Origin: Chrysopilus asiliformis
Lineage: Eukaryota > Arthropoda > Insecta > Diptera > Rhagionidae
Length of the DNA stretch: 64,000 bases
Assembly: GCA_964034945.1 (NCBI GenBank)
Contig: OZ035961.1
Coordinates: forward strand, 94,994,991-95,058,990
Reading direction: 5' to 3'
The notes under the pieces: generated by a model
Database searches by the model: none
Seen by the model: only the letters and a program-made list of their open reading frames with translations
What the model was told of the DNA's origin: nothing
Part shown: positions 44,870 to 56,806 of the stretch, piece by piece
Position numbering within the stretch: the first letter of the stretch is position 1
How the letters are laid out: every line of letters starts with the position of its first letter
Made by a program: the position numbers and the translations under genes

Positions 44870-47800
44870 TTTTCGCAATCATTTAATAAGGCCTTCATCC
44901 ATCAACATCAATAAGCGTATCAACAGTGATTTTTTCATTGTTTTGTTGTTTAGAAAAAAGCAACAATGAAATACTGAGATAAAATGGTTTTTTTTTTATT
45001 TTTCCAAGCAGAAATTTTTAAAGGAAAAAACAAATTTTAAATTTGATCTTCCGAACGGAAGTCTTGAAAAAATTCCCTGTCAGTAAATATTTACGAAAAC
45101 ATGCAGTTGTTTGTGACGTTGCTTGGATTCAATGTAAACAAAAACTCCCAAATGTAAACAACTTTTTATCTAAAATTCTATTTCCCCGAGATGTATTTTA
45201 TTTATTGGAAAATTCGTTGTGATGAGAACTAGTAGGTATAACAAGCAAGAATAAGTTCTATTTAGGAAATTCTACAACATGTTTTGGATAAAAAATTGAC
45301 ATCATTTAATGTAATTTACACGCAATTTCGCAAGTGAGTTCAGCTATATTAAAAATTATACCAAAGACAAAATGAAATTTATTTAAAAAAACCATCAACA
45401 TTTATTTACGAAGAACAAAATTGAAATTGGTAAAATTTATTTACAAAAATGTTACTTTAGTTAAAATTCTGGAAGCGAAAAACCTAATTTAAGTCGCATT
45501 TTTTTAGCAATTATCTCAATTACATTAATTTAACTTCCGACGTGTTTCGATGTCAAAGGTCTAGTCTAGGCGGCAAAATAACATCAAGAGTTAAGAATTC
45601 TCACATCCAACATTCAACTAAAATTAAGTAGCCTTAGGAGGGATTCTTTTTGTTAATTAATAGTGAATAGCTTTGAAGTGATATTTTATTATGGTGGATT
45701 CCAGCTGGAATTAAATTTCTATTGGAGAAACTACTGGAAGGTAGAACAGTTCCGGATTTAGGGATGCGTCCCGAAAACTTAACTTTCGTTCCGGATTTTT
45801 CACTTTAGTGTAATAATTTATTAAGGAGTAATCACTAAGAATATGCAAAACATGCTCTACTTACGCTGACGGTTGCTGTAAATTGCATTTTAATTTCGTC
45901 TGCGGCGCATTTTTTCGACAATTTTCTACAATTTTCTACAATACGCATATTATCTCAAAGTGTAAAGAGAAATTAAGAGAAATTAAGAGAAAAACTAACT
46001 AGATTTATGCATTATTGGGCTGTTTAACTCTCGATTTAAATAATTGCGCTGCATATTGTTCACAAAATTTCTACTTGCGGCGCACACAAAATTTTTCGTG
46101 ATTTCGGCCAGACCAAGTTTGATTTTCTGCAAAAAATTTGTGTTTTCGTAGATGTTCCATTTTAGCCATCCTCCTTACCCCCCTCCCCTACCCCTCTCGA
46201 CCATCTTGTTCCGGGTTTGCCTAAAATAAATGGTCATTCTAGGCACTACCCAAAAATTTTAACTTAAAATGAATTTTCATACAAACTCATAAATAAGTTT
46301 CAGGTTAATCTAGTGGAAATCTGTTGAACGTGTAATCCCACTTCTGAAATAACAAGAGAAAAATGTAAAAATATGGTGGTAGGATGAAAACTTTGGGGCA
46401 TGAAAAGAAAAATACAAGTCAGGGGACCGAAAGGAGGTTCTAAATTATTTTTTCACTGCTCATCCATCTTCCCCCTGAAAGAATGCTGCCCCGTTAGCGG
46501 TAACTTCATGTGAAACTTCCCAAGCAGCATTCATGTCAACCGTGACAGTGACGTTTGAGATTTTCACGGCATATGTCAACCGTCAACGTCACGGTTGACA
46601 TAAATGCTGTTTGGATGCAACCGTGCTACCGAAAATAAGAAAATTGCTACCAAAGTCAATTTAAAGACGCCAAATTATTCATTGGATGGTAGCAGTACAA
46701 GTTTTTCTATTAAAAATCGCTAAAAAAATGTTTTTCTATATATTTAATGCCTTTTTTGCTTGGCGACAAAACCTTCACGTCATGATAAAACCCACAGTGC
46801 CTTAAAAGCGGATCATATTTGAAAAGTTTTTGTTTTTATGTAACTTACGCTAAATTTTTCCTCCACATCCAAACAAAATGTTATTGAACCCGATCTTCTA
46901 TCCCATACAGGTATTATAACGAATCTCAAATGGATTTTCCGACATTGACAGCGGATGACATCTAGAAAAGTTGGAAAATTCCATCCTATCGATTTCGAAT
47001 TAGTCGTAAAACCCCTTTTTAAACATTTTCTGAGGTGAAGTGGTTATCATATAAAACATGCGAAAGCTTTTGAGATTGAGTGAAAGTTTTTATAGGACAT
47101 TCGTGTTTGCTCAATACACAATCATGGAGACACACATCTGGATCTGAATAACGAGAAAAAAAATTGATGTCTTATTCTCTTGTGGAGCAGAAAAAAAGAA
47201 ACAAAAAAAAATCTTAGATAAACGATTTTTTGATTTATTCAACTGGCATCCACAACAACAACATTTGGTTCCAACTCCTCTAGAATTCAATCTGGTTGTG
47301 AGTGAACACCAAAATTTTTGGTCCGTTCAGGATTGATCCTTCGTTGTCCAGAACTACAAGTAGAGGCACAATTTTTTGGATCATCATAAGCCGATTTATT
47401 GTTACGTTTTTCAAATTTTCCCGTTTCTATATCGGACAATATTTTCCCCATTATTTTCTATATACCTTTAAAAGCCTAAGTCCATATGGGATCCTTATCC
47501 TAATATTGAATCTAGAACAGGTACCTATATTTTTGTATCTAAATATCTACTATTCATTTTTCTTGGCTTTATATAAAAATATGTTAAGAAAAATGTGAAA
47601 CAAATAGCATAAAATGTCCTTTGATTTGCCTTAATCGAGATTTTAGGTCAATTGCTTCTTATCCCAATACATTCTGTTATTAGAACGCTACCTACTATAA
47701 AAATTGTGTAACACCACCGTTGCCAAGAAGTAAATAATATACCTCTTGATTTAAGTTTTTCTTTTACACGGTTTTCTTTTGCTACGTCAAGCACAAGATT

Positions 47801-48680
47801 TTCTTTGTTGAGTGGAATACAATTGGCTTAAATGAATTATTATCGGTATTTGGTTTAGTTTGGTTCGGTTTACATTTTCCACGGAATTTTCTTTGGTAAT
47901 TTCGCTATCGTATCGTTCGTTTCACATCGAAAATAACATTAATAATACTTGTCATAGGTCAGACCAGACCAGGTACGAAAATTGTAATCTGATTCTAATT
48001 ACATCACAGATTACAAATAAGTTATTCAGGCCATACCTAAAACATCACAGCAAAAGTAATTTAATAAACATTAACTTCTTTTGGGGGTTTTTTTAGGGCT
48101 CAATTGGAAAAACGTCATTTTCAAATAAATCCTATTTGCATTGACAGGATTTAATGTCAGCTTAAATATTCCATAATTTTTTTTTTTTTTACAAAGGAGA
48201 ACATTTGGCTGAACGAAAGGAATTTTATTAAAGGTACACAAAATACCTTTCTTAAGAGAATTTTTGAAAAATTTACAAAGAATTTGAGAATTTTTTTTCA
48301 TCAAACAATTTAATCAAAAAAGAACTTTTGCTAACAAACGCACTTTTTTGGAGGAAAAAAAAAATTAATACAATTTATTAAGGATAAAATCAATACCTGT
48401 TCATTTATTAGCTTTTGTCTTGGATAAAATATGTACAAATATTTAATGATTTTAAAGCTTTTATTATAAAGTTGTTTGTTTTTCTACTCAAGCATCTAAA
48501 ACTTTTATTGAATTCCCAGAATTTGGGAAAATGGACTTTAGCTAATTAATTTCATAAAAGAGTAGGAAACCTACATTTGAAAACAAACAACATTCGAAAA
48601 GTATTTTTGTGTCACAAAAAACAATCAATAAAAATTTGAAATAAGATTGCCAAGTGAGAAAAATTTTTGCGTGTGAAAAC
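44870..48680. other. No gene identified apart from one small hairpin element
   Basis: AT-rich sequence with only short frames. The 98-codon plus frame at 47302-47598 is hydrophobic and AT-driven, with no recognisable motif. See the separate entry for 46520-46614. Confidence 0.4.
46520..46614. mobile_element. 95-bp near-perfect hairpin element
   Basis: The left arm CCAAGCAGCATTCATGTCAA then CCGTGAC is inverted at the right end with two or three changes. The loop also holds GTCAACCGTCAACGTCACGG, so GTCAACCG(T/A) occurs three times. It is either a tiny MITE or a hairpin of other origin. No duplication is evident. Confidence 0.7.
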
Positions 48681-48687
48681 CGAATAA

Positions 48688-48869
48688 AGCCCAAATCAGA
48701 CTAACGCCTGCGATTGCGCTTGCAATTGCGATTGCGATTACGACTGAGCTTCCTCGACCAATGAGATCAAAGCTTTCATGTCCCTATCGTTGAAAGCTTT
48801 GATCTCATTGGTCGAGAACCTTCAATCGTAATTGCAATCGCAATTGCAATCGTTAGTCTAAATTGGACT
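48688..48869. mobile_element. 182-bp palindromic MITE with TAA duplication
   Basis: Ends AGCCCAAATCAGACTAACG and inverted AGTCCAATTTAGACTAACG, flanked by TAA at 48685-48687 and 48870-48872. The inner arms ATTGCAATTGCGATTGCGAT-like and GACCAATGAGATCAAAGCTT are also inverted, so the whole element folds into one long hairpin with a loop near 48780-48790. Confidence 0.9.
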
Positions 48870-51420
48870 TAAGTGAGTTTTCTCCTTATTTTATCTTGTG
48901 ATCACAAATACGAGAGAATTCCACCGAATTTTTCAAAAGTGAAGTGGAAATGAACAGGGGAGAAATATCACGCGTGAGTTTTTCCACCTCGTTTCAGATT
49001 GATATCACCATACCGCTGCAGGAGTCAGCTCGAAACAAGGGTGACCAGACGTCCCTTTAAATGTGAGTTCTTTTAACTTCAGTCAGTTTTATCCCGTATC
49101 GGATTTATAGCTTTTCACGAAAGAGATTCATTTGTTTCAAGATCTTCAATTGCATATAACGCGAGTTCTAAATTATGGTACAGTAGAATCTCTTTAGTCC
49201 GGTATTCTAGGGTTCGGCACATTCTGTAATCCGGCACCGAGTAGGCTGTCCGCGTTCGAGTTTTTTCGGGTGGGTTCGACGTCCCCCACTGCACTGGCTA
49301 TATCCGCCTGGTGGTTTTGTCTGTGTTTCACGCAGATATACGGTATTGTTTTTTAAATTTTCCATTGCAAGGAGTATACATGGTCTACACCGAAAAACTT
49401 TGGTTGGAAGGGGGAAAAGTTTGTGTGGAAAATGCGAAAATTGGCGCTCTCAAATAAACGAGAATCCGAAAATCAGTTGTTTTCTCTTGGTCTAGTAATT
49501 CTTTCTATTGTTTTCTTCTTTTTGTTAATTCATTAAAACAAAAACTTGATTTTTCCATTGAAAGTGATTGATTTAAACTTTCCGTTGAAAGTGATTGATT
49601 TAAACGAATTAAATCCAATTTTTCAGCTGCGTCCGACATCGTTTAATGTTGTTAAAAACACCCAAAAAAGAAAAAAAAGAAAAGAAAACAAAATTGAAAA
49701 TCAACTTTCCACAGCAAACAATTAAATTTCTGACAAAGTAACTTTATCGCTAGAAATCAATTTAATGTTTTAGAAAATTAATACCATAAACCACATAGCC
49801 ACAGTCAACCTGTTAATGCCATTATGATGGAAATTCTAGGAAAAACGCTTCACCGAAATCCAATCCACTGGCATTTAACGGAAATTGATTTAGAAGAAGC
49901 GCCCAAAATCCAAATTATATCAAAACTTGAGAACATTCCGGTCTCTTCGGCATCAACATCAAATCTTATCCACAGCAAAAGTAATTTCCATTTATCGGAT
50001 CATCAATAAAATTCACAAATCACTTAGAAATTTGCAAGACATTTTCTTATATCTACTCGTATATACATACATCCAGTGCCAGTAGCATAGCGAATCCATC
50101 TTCATTCCAATGTGTTAGTGGTGAATCACGTCAAAAGGAGCAACAGAAAGCCAAAGGTATCTCTATGAAAAGACAAACCGGGGAGATTAATGATGGGATG
50201 AGGGTCTGTTGTGGGTATGTGGCTGGTGAGAATATAAGTGAAGACAACAGATCGATGATAAGCCCCAAAAAGGCAATTACATAAGACATTGCTTGATTTG
50301 GGTCTATATAGATGTTTGTAAGGGATTTTCTGTTTGTTCCCTCTGGACCCGCTTTTCTGATGTCAATCCGCTGTCAGAAGAGAACTCAAATCCCAGGACC
50401 AATTTTTAATGCCTTTAGATTCGATGATGACCACCACCACCACCAGCAAAACCTCACAAGTCAGCTTTAACCCATATTTTGCCAATCTTTTCACAATTCT
50501 AAATGTTTTGATTTGCACTCGTTTATCCGTACCATCCAGGACCCTACCAGCCCAAAGCGGCATTCAGTGCAAAACATGTATTTGGCGTCCCCTTTCTTTC
50601 TAAAAAAAATGACAAAAATGAATTTTTGTGTGGTTAAAAATTCGAAAAGATCGATCACAGAGAAAAGGTTTGTCTAGATAAAAAGATAAGGGGATATCTT
50701 AGTGGTTCGGTATAGTACAAAAATTGAGCCGCAGATAAATTAATAAAAAATACACGCAGAAATCGTTATACAAAATCACGCGGCAAGTAAAATTTAAAGA
50801 AAAAAAAACATGTATTATAAGCAAAAATAATCAAAAGAAACTTCGCCGCAGGTGAAATATTTTAAATGTCAAGGTCAAATACAATCTTAAATTGACTTAA
50901 AAGATGTTAGGGAAGTGTGTCTCCATTTCTTGTCCTTTTTGAGGCCTGAATTTGACGCAGAGAACTTACAAATGTCTTAAAATGTCACTTGAAGCATCGC
51001 CTCAGAAAATTGACGCCTCTGTACAGGCGCGCAACGCGTTGGCAAGCATGTAGAATGGTGCTAAAATAGGAAATTTAGTTGTTACAACGCGTACAAACCA
51101 ATATGAGAGCTGACAACGAAGTGTATTTCGAGTTACTTATTTCTACTTAAATCTTCTTCGATGTACGCTGAAACACTAGTCTGAAGGTATTTTAAAAAGT
51201 CAAATTACCACATGGGTATCATTCTGCATCCAATGCGGTGTGCGCCTACACGTAGGATGGCTCCTTTAGGCTTGGGCCCAGTATAAATACAAGAGCATGA
51301 AAGAAAATTTATTTTGGTCATGTTGGGGCGTCCCGAGTTTGAATTTGTTGTGCCCAGTTGTGCCTACTTCTCTAAAATTTACATCCGGCTTGTGGCAATT
51401 TTGGGCATTGCATAGGGCTC

Positions 51421-51446
51421 TCCCCCCCCCCCCCCCCCTCCCCCCA
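51421..51446. repeat. Poly-C run
   Basis: About 18 consecutive C, then TC6. A similar but shorter run is at 42109-42150. Confidence 0.95.
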
Positions 51447-51476
51447 TGGTAATATGTTACTGTTCGAAGTGCTCTT

Positions 51477-51690
51477 GATTCCTCTTTGAAGTCAAACTTT
51501 TCAATAAAATTTTTTAAAATGTATTCCAATCGGATTATGATGTATGGGAGTTTCATGTTGAATTTTATCATAAACACTTTTGTTCTTGCACTTTTTTGAT
51601 AAGATGCACCGTTTTTGAGATATTCGCAAAAAACGTTTTCATTCATATAGGGGTACCCTCCCTCATGGTCCATTTTTGCCCATTAACTAC
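51477..51690 (+). repeat. Partial family A repeat
   Basis: TTGAAGTCAAACTTTTCAAT through CACCGTTTTTGAGATATTCG to GGTCCATTTTTGCCCATTAA aligns with 12370-12540. A short extra segment (about 51632-51664) is present before the GGTCCATTTTTG block. The right portion with the GACGGAC core is missing. Confidence 0.8.
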
Positions 51691-52179
51691 TACATTCCAT
51701 CATACATTCCATCATATGTACATTCCATTTTTGGAATTTAACTAAAAAGTCAATTGTTTGTAGAATCTATCATAATTGCGACATAAACTTGACTGTCATT
51801 ATGCTTATGCATATATTGTTACAAATTAATCTTGCCAAAAAAAAAAATAAAAGTAATCAAGATACGGTTACGTACCTGAACTTTTAGGGTCCATAGTTTT
51901 GTTAGAATTTTCTATCCGATTTAAAACCTAGATCTAGCAATTTTCGGGCAAGAAGAGCAGGCCATTCCAATAGGCCATAAAACTATGCCCTTTTGAGAAA
52001 AAATGCATAGAACCAAATTTAAAGAAAATAAAACTTCCTACAGTTTTAGTTGTTTTTACGAATCTTTAATGGTTTTTGAGATATTTGATGTTTTTATATA
52101 TTTTACAGTCATCTAATCAGATATTTTTATAAGCTTTTATTTAGCTTGCTATCCTGTCCGTCCGTTTGTCCGTCAGGGT

Positions 52180-52570
52180 CAAATCTTGTAATCTAATTTG
52201 CACCCACTTCCACTCATCCGATTGACTTGAAATTTGGCACACATACGTAAGTCTGATGACAATACAATATTTTCACTACTTCGTTCTTGTAAGCATAACG
52301 GAAGGTCCTGTAAGGATAATGTGGTTATTCTTTGCATCAAATTTTCCGGAAAAAAAAATCTCATCTGGGTGTTTTTGGGGTCGCTGAATCCAATTCTGCC
52401 ATTCAGAAATGTGTAAGGATATTGTAAGATCCTGTAAAGAAAACGTGATTATCCTTTTCCTCAAATTTTTTGAGAATAAATTTCATCTGGGTGTTTTTGG
52501 GGCCGCTGACTCCGATTTTGATGTTAAGAAGTATGTAAGGATAACGGAAGGTCCTGTAAGGATAACGTCA
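52180..52570 (+). repeat. Degenerate copy of the CCTGTAAGGATAAC repeat family
   Basis: GGAAGGTCCTGTAAGGATAA occurs at about 52300 and 52545 with a middle variant at 52420. TTTTTGGGG(T/C)CGCTGA occurs at 52372 and 52493, about 121 bp apart. This is the inverse of the GTTATCCTAACAGGACC unit seen at 10.6, 23.3 and 38.7 kb. A further fragment lies at about 53000-53130, beyond the inserted 52574-52996 element. Confidence 0.65.
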
Positions 52571-52573
52571 TAA

Positions 52574-52996
52574 CCTCTGGAGCCCAATGAACGCAACGCG
52601 AACGCAACTCCAACGCTGTGAACTGTCACGCAGCGCAACATTTCAGCGGCAGAGCCCAATGGCATCTCATAAAGTAGTACAAGTGACAAAGTGGTATAAA
52701 GTTGGCAAAATTACAAAAATGGATAATTTTGAACCGATAATTTGCTTTGTTGGTCTTTATCTTTGTTATTTGTGGTTTTTTGCACTAGAGCTATCAATTT
52801 TTCCTCGAACGACATTTCCCCAACCTCACTTTATGAACTCTCAACGCAGAATTCTGCGGCAAAGTTAGAAGTTTGCAAACTTTTGCGTTGTAGTTGCGTT
52901 CACTGAGTTCACTATGCTCAGTTCAAATGATGTCTATGGAACAAACTTGTAAGTGACAGTTTCTGCGTTCGCGTTGCGTTCATTGGGCTCCAGGCG
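52574..52996. mobile_element. 423-bp TAA-flanked element, uninterrupted relative of 17537-18565
   Basis: Ends CCTCTGGAGCCCAATGAACG and inverted CGCCTGGAGCCCAATGAACG, flanked by TAA at 52571-52573 and 52997-52999. Near its middle, GATAATTTGCTTTG is the empty site for the element found at 17705-18378. It carries an extra segment near 52800-52870 absent from the other copy. It interrupts the 52180-53130 repeat. Confidence 0.9.
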
Positions 52997-53169
52997 TAAT
53001 CCTTTTCCTCAAATTTTTCGCAAAAAATCTCATCTGGCAAAATATTTGAAATTGATGCCTTTCAGATATTTTTACGGATTCAGCAATCCCAACAACCCCC
53101 AGATGAGATTTTTTGCGACATATATTTGAAAACCAAAAAGTATACACAAGCGTGGCAAAAGACAAAACT

Positions 53170-55440
53170 AAAATTTATCTTAGAGTGTCGTAATATGGGT
53201 TAAAGCGAATTACATCTTTTGATAGAATTTTCCTATTTTCCCAATTGGACATCATACGATTGAGCCAATCACACTCTGTCGCATGGGATTAATGAGTGTC
53301 TGAAAGTAATGACAATCAATAATGAAACAATCTAAGCACGTGACTGACTAGCGAAGCGTTAATTTAGGAGTAATTGGGGGGAAAATACTAAAAGACTATT
53401 CGTATATGAAATTTATTGCTGGCCATAGGTTTATATGCCAAAAGCAACAGACTTCACGTCTATATCTACAAACGAGCCTCATTTGTGCAGTATAGAAGTA
53501 CCTTTACCTACTAGGAGCCTGGCTAGAATAACCAAAAACCATCACTTCAAGTGCAATTGACAGTTTCGTAATCTTTTGCATCGTTGGAATCCCGATGGTC
53601 GATTTAGACGTAGAATAATTTTCCTAAGTGCACACATTGAGTGATGCGTGCGAAAAAGTGTCATTTCGCAAAAAAAAGACTCACATTCGATATTGTTATT
53701 TATATCGTCTGGTATTTTCAATAAAAGAAAATACGATAAATAAATAATTTTTGGAAGATTTCCTTGGAGGAAACCAACCGGGAAGGAAAAGTCGACTCGG
53801 ATCGGATTCGTCCGAACAGAGAGAAAAAAGTCTAGCATCCCCGGGGATTTGGATTTGGTTTGATTGTGGTGGGTCCACCACCAAATTGAGTTCGCTTATG
53901 ACATTTATTTGTCTGGAAAGCAAGGATGTGGAACGGCATATAAAGGGAGGGTGGTGTGGAAATTTAACCGAGCTCGGAGCTGAATATTTTGGATGCGTAT
54001 ACATGTGGAAAAGCTGGAGAATTCTTCTGGATGTTAATTATGTATGACAATTCGGTCGATTTCACGCGAACATATCTGGGAACTAGCGAAGCAATGAAGC
54101 TCCCAGAACCAGGACGAAATGTCCTGGCCGTACTAGAATTTGTTTGTTCGCATTTATTGATTTCTCTGGCGAAGGTTAGGGGTAAACTTTACCACAAATT
54201 CAAAATTCTATCAGCTGCCACATTATGGACACAGTGCTGGTAGCATTTGAAAAGGGATTCTTACTGTGAAGTGGGGCTCCAACGTCGCTTCTGAACGGAG
54301 CCCCAGTCCTTCGTTTGGCTGGATTTGGGGGGTGCACAACAAATTTATTACCTAAGGTCGGAATGTCACGACTTTCAAATGGTAAAAAAGCGCAGCCTCG
54401 CTAAATTCCGAAATCAAAGATTTTTTTTTTGTAAAAAGAGCTAGGAAAAATAAATAACAGTCTTGTATGAATAAAAACAAAAATACTCACGGCCTTGCTG
54501 CAGGTCAGTACATCCAGCGGAAATAGAAGGGAAGCTCAGCACAGTGGAAAACACTTTAAGGCAGGAAAAACACTGGAAAAATCACGAAAAATTCTTATCG
54601 CCGCACCCAGGATAATAACATAACTATCTAAAATGTCACTAAAAACACTTCTGAAACGATTTGAAGCACTTTTCACCAGCAATTTGTTACTCACAGTCAA
54701 TCTGCATGCAAGCGCATAACTTTTTGTTTTGCGATAATCCAAAGAAAACCACCGCCGCGAATCGACCTCAGAAAATGACTACTACAACTTCAGTGTTGAA
54801 AAACAAATCAATGCTATCTCGTTATTTTTCTTCCCAGCATTCGCACTTATTTGATTTTGTTGTTGGATGCTTTTTCTTCATTGGCCCTTAGGCAAACAGA
54901 ATTAGATCGTGTGTGGAGTGTATAGAATCTATATTCCTATAGACCATATAGAACAAGAATTTCAGGGATGTCCTTTTGCAGTTTGCATACGGCATATTTT
55001 TTTCCTGTCATGCGCATTACGTCAGTGCCTTCTCAGCCAGTACCTTTAGCAGGTTATGGTAGTTTTATCTATAATTCAGTGATGCTCAAACTTGCTTCAT
55101 AGTTGGTTGGTGATATTTTCAAAAATTTAACTTGTGAACCGTGCATGGATTTTTCATAATTATACTGCGTCCCTGCGCGCTTTTCAGTCAAACCCGATAC
55201 CGTTTTTAGCGTATGAAACAACACTTTTCCCAAAAAAGAGAACAAGCAAAGAAAAATATATATTCTCGCAACCCTACCTCCGGTCATTAGTCTTTTAGTT
55301 GCGGTCACCTGACAGAGTAATCGGATTTGTCATCAAGAGGTTTATGGAAGAGAAATACACGATAACGGTAATAACGATGATTTCAATGACTATATTAAAG
55401 AGTATTTCAATAAGGACGCTCGAAGTTTGTTAGGTGATAG
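53170..55440. other. No confirmed gene; candidate 5' exon noted separately
   Basis: Frames at 53751-54047 (plus) and 53696-54004 (minus) overlap on opposite strands and neither resembles a known family. The 53989-54243 plus frame is also unrecognised. Confidence 0.35.
54491..54740 (-). other. Speculative 5' non-coding exon ending in a good splice donor
   Basis: On the minus strand the sequence ends CAGCAAGGCC followed by GTGAGTATTT at 54490, a strong donor. The Syn2 start-codon exon needs an upstream non-coding partner on this strand, and this region is less AT-rich than its surroundings. The right boundary is arbitrary, no promoter motif was verified, and an equally good exon may lie elsewhere or off the window. 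Confidence 0.2.
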
Positions 55441-55455
55441 CGACCATGTTGTTAA

Positions 55456-56071
55456 CCCTAATCCGCATTCGCGGTGTCTTTGAGACACCGATGCAATTTT
55501 GAGAGTGATTGTTACGAATGTTAAAAAAGTTGTTGCATTCATGCTCCTTGACTTTGTTTTTTTAAGCCAATACTATTTAAAAACGAAAAAAAAAAATTAA
55601 TTTTTTTTACTACAACAATAATATTTCGCTTTTATGAAATTTACCCTTAATCCACGCAGGCGGTGTCTCAAAGACACCGTAACGGTTTTACCAGCAAAGA
55701 AAGGTTATTTTGGTATCACTTTGCTTCTATTTCGCAAAATATCGGACTGTAGTAGGCGATAATAACTGTAGCACTTCCCAAAAGAGAAAACGTTGCTTCC
55801 TGTGTCCCCATTTCTAAGGTCGCGCTTTGAAGCAGATAAGTGCAAATCCAAGAAAAATGTTTGTAACGAAAATTCTTAAAAATCAATTTTATGCTACAAT
55901 TATAAAAAGTACGAATAATGTATATACAAATAAATAAATATTATTAACTGAATTAAAAAATGCAAACTCAAAAAAATTTTTTTTTATTAAATTATTCTAT
56001 TTTTCCGGCATGGTGTCTTTCAGACACCGCCTGCGTGGATTAAGGACAAAATTAGCCTGAGCTGATTAGGG
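55456..56071. mobile_element. 616-bp piggyBac-like element with three GGTGTCT hairpins
   Basis: TTAA lies at 55452-55455 and 56072-56075, with ends CCCTAATC and inverted CCCTAATC. GCGGTGTCT then TNGAGACACCG palindromes occur at about 55471, 55651 and 56010, the latter two next to (C/T)TTAATCCACGCAGGCGG or its inverse. The interior is otherwise AT-rich without an ORF. Confidence 0.85.
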
Positions 56072-56129
56072 TTAAAGCAACTTCTGTCAAAATGGTTGTG
56101 AATTGTTCAGCAGTGTATGGCAAATCATC

Positions 56130-56670
56130 ATGGAAGGTTATATCGTTGAACAACGTGTGCAAATCATCAAATCACCAAAATTTCGCCAATCATCTTTAGC
56201 GATGAGGATGACTTTTGAATGCATGGATATGTGAACAAGCAAAATTTTAACCATCAACGACGAGCGCTACAGATCGATGATAAGTAACTTATTGTGGCCT
56301 AAACTGGATAATATGGATATCGACAACGTGTAATTCCAACAGGACGGCGCTACATGCCACACAGCGCATGCCACGATGGACATTCTGCACGAGCGATTTT
56401 GCGCGGCGGCGACGTGAACTGGCCACCGAGATCATGTGATTTAACGCCTTTAGACATCTTCATTTGGGGCTATCTTAAATGTCAGGTCTATGCGAATAAA
56501 CCGCATACAGTTGATGCCCCCAAAGCCAATATTACGTACGACATCCAGCAAAGTCAGCCAGATTTATGCGGCAGTAATCGAAAATTGGACCTCCCAAATA
56601 CGTGCCACCAAGCAAAGCAGCGGCGGACATTTGAACGACGTCATATTTTTTCGGGCGTAAAACTGTCGTA
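56130..56670 (+). pseudogene. Decayed, internally deleted mariner-type transposase
   Basis: This is a DDE/D transposase remnant of the IS630/Tc1/mariner superfamily. A start MEGYIVEQRVQIIK (56130 on) is typical of mariner N-termini. The next few codons jump to the catalytic core: FSDEDDF then a stop (first Asp; about 56188-56216), GYVNKQNF, NDERYRSMI, then after another stop FQQDGATCHTAHA (second Asp; about 56333-56371). After a frameshift, NWPPRSCDLTPLDIFIWGYL follows (third Asp; about 56415-56480). Most of the DNA-binding region is deleted, with at least two stops and a frameshift. No TIRs are obvious. It lies just right of the TTAA element, which may have inserted into it or its flank. Confidence 0.88.
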
Positions 56671-56806
56671 AAACCGTCTTTACACGGTAGAAAACTTTCG
56701 CCCAAAAAATCTCTCGTAGAGAGCTTTATATGGGTTTTTCGACTGTAGCGAGATTTATCGCCATCTCTCGCCTATTTTCGCTTCCAATCATAACTTTACA
56801 ATCCTA

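Larger units (their letters stand above)
48880..52175. other. No gene identified; pogo-like end and C-run
   Basis: At 49181-49240, TACAGTAGAATCTCTTTAGT then CCGGTATT and TAATCCGGCAC resembles one end of a pogo/Tigger element, without a partner end. A GTGATTGATTTAAAC-containing segment is duplicated at 49562 and 49587. The plus frame 49824-50009 and frames near 50400 are unrecognisable. Confidence 0.4.

Noticed and set aside
51266..51673. 135-codon minus-strand ORF with a Gly-rich stretch
   Set aside because: Much of it is the inverse of a family A repeat, and the Gly-rich part is the translated poly-C run.
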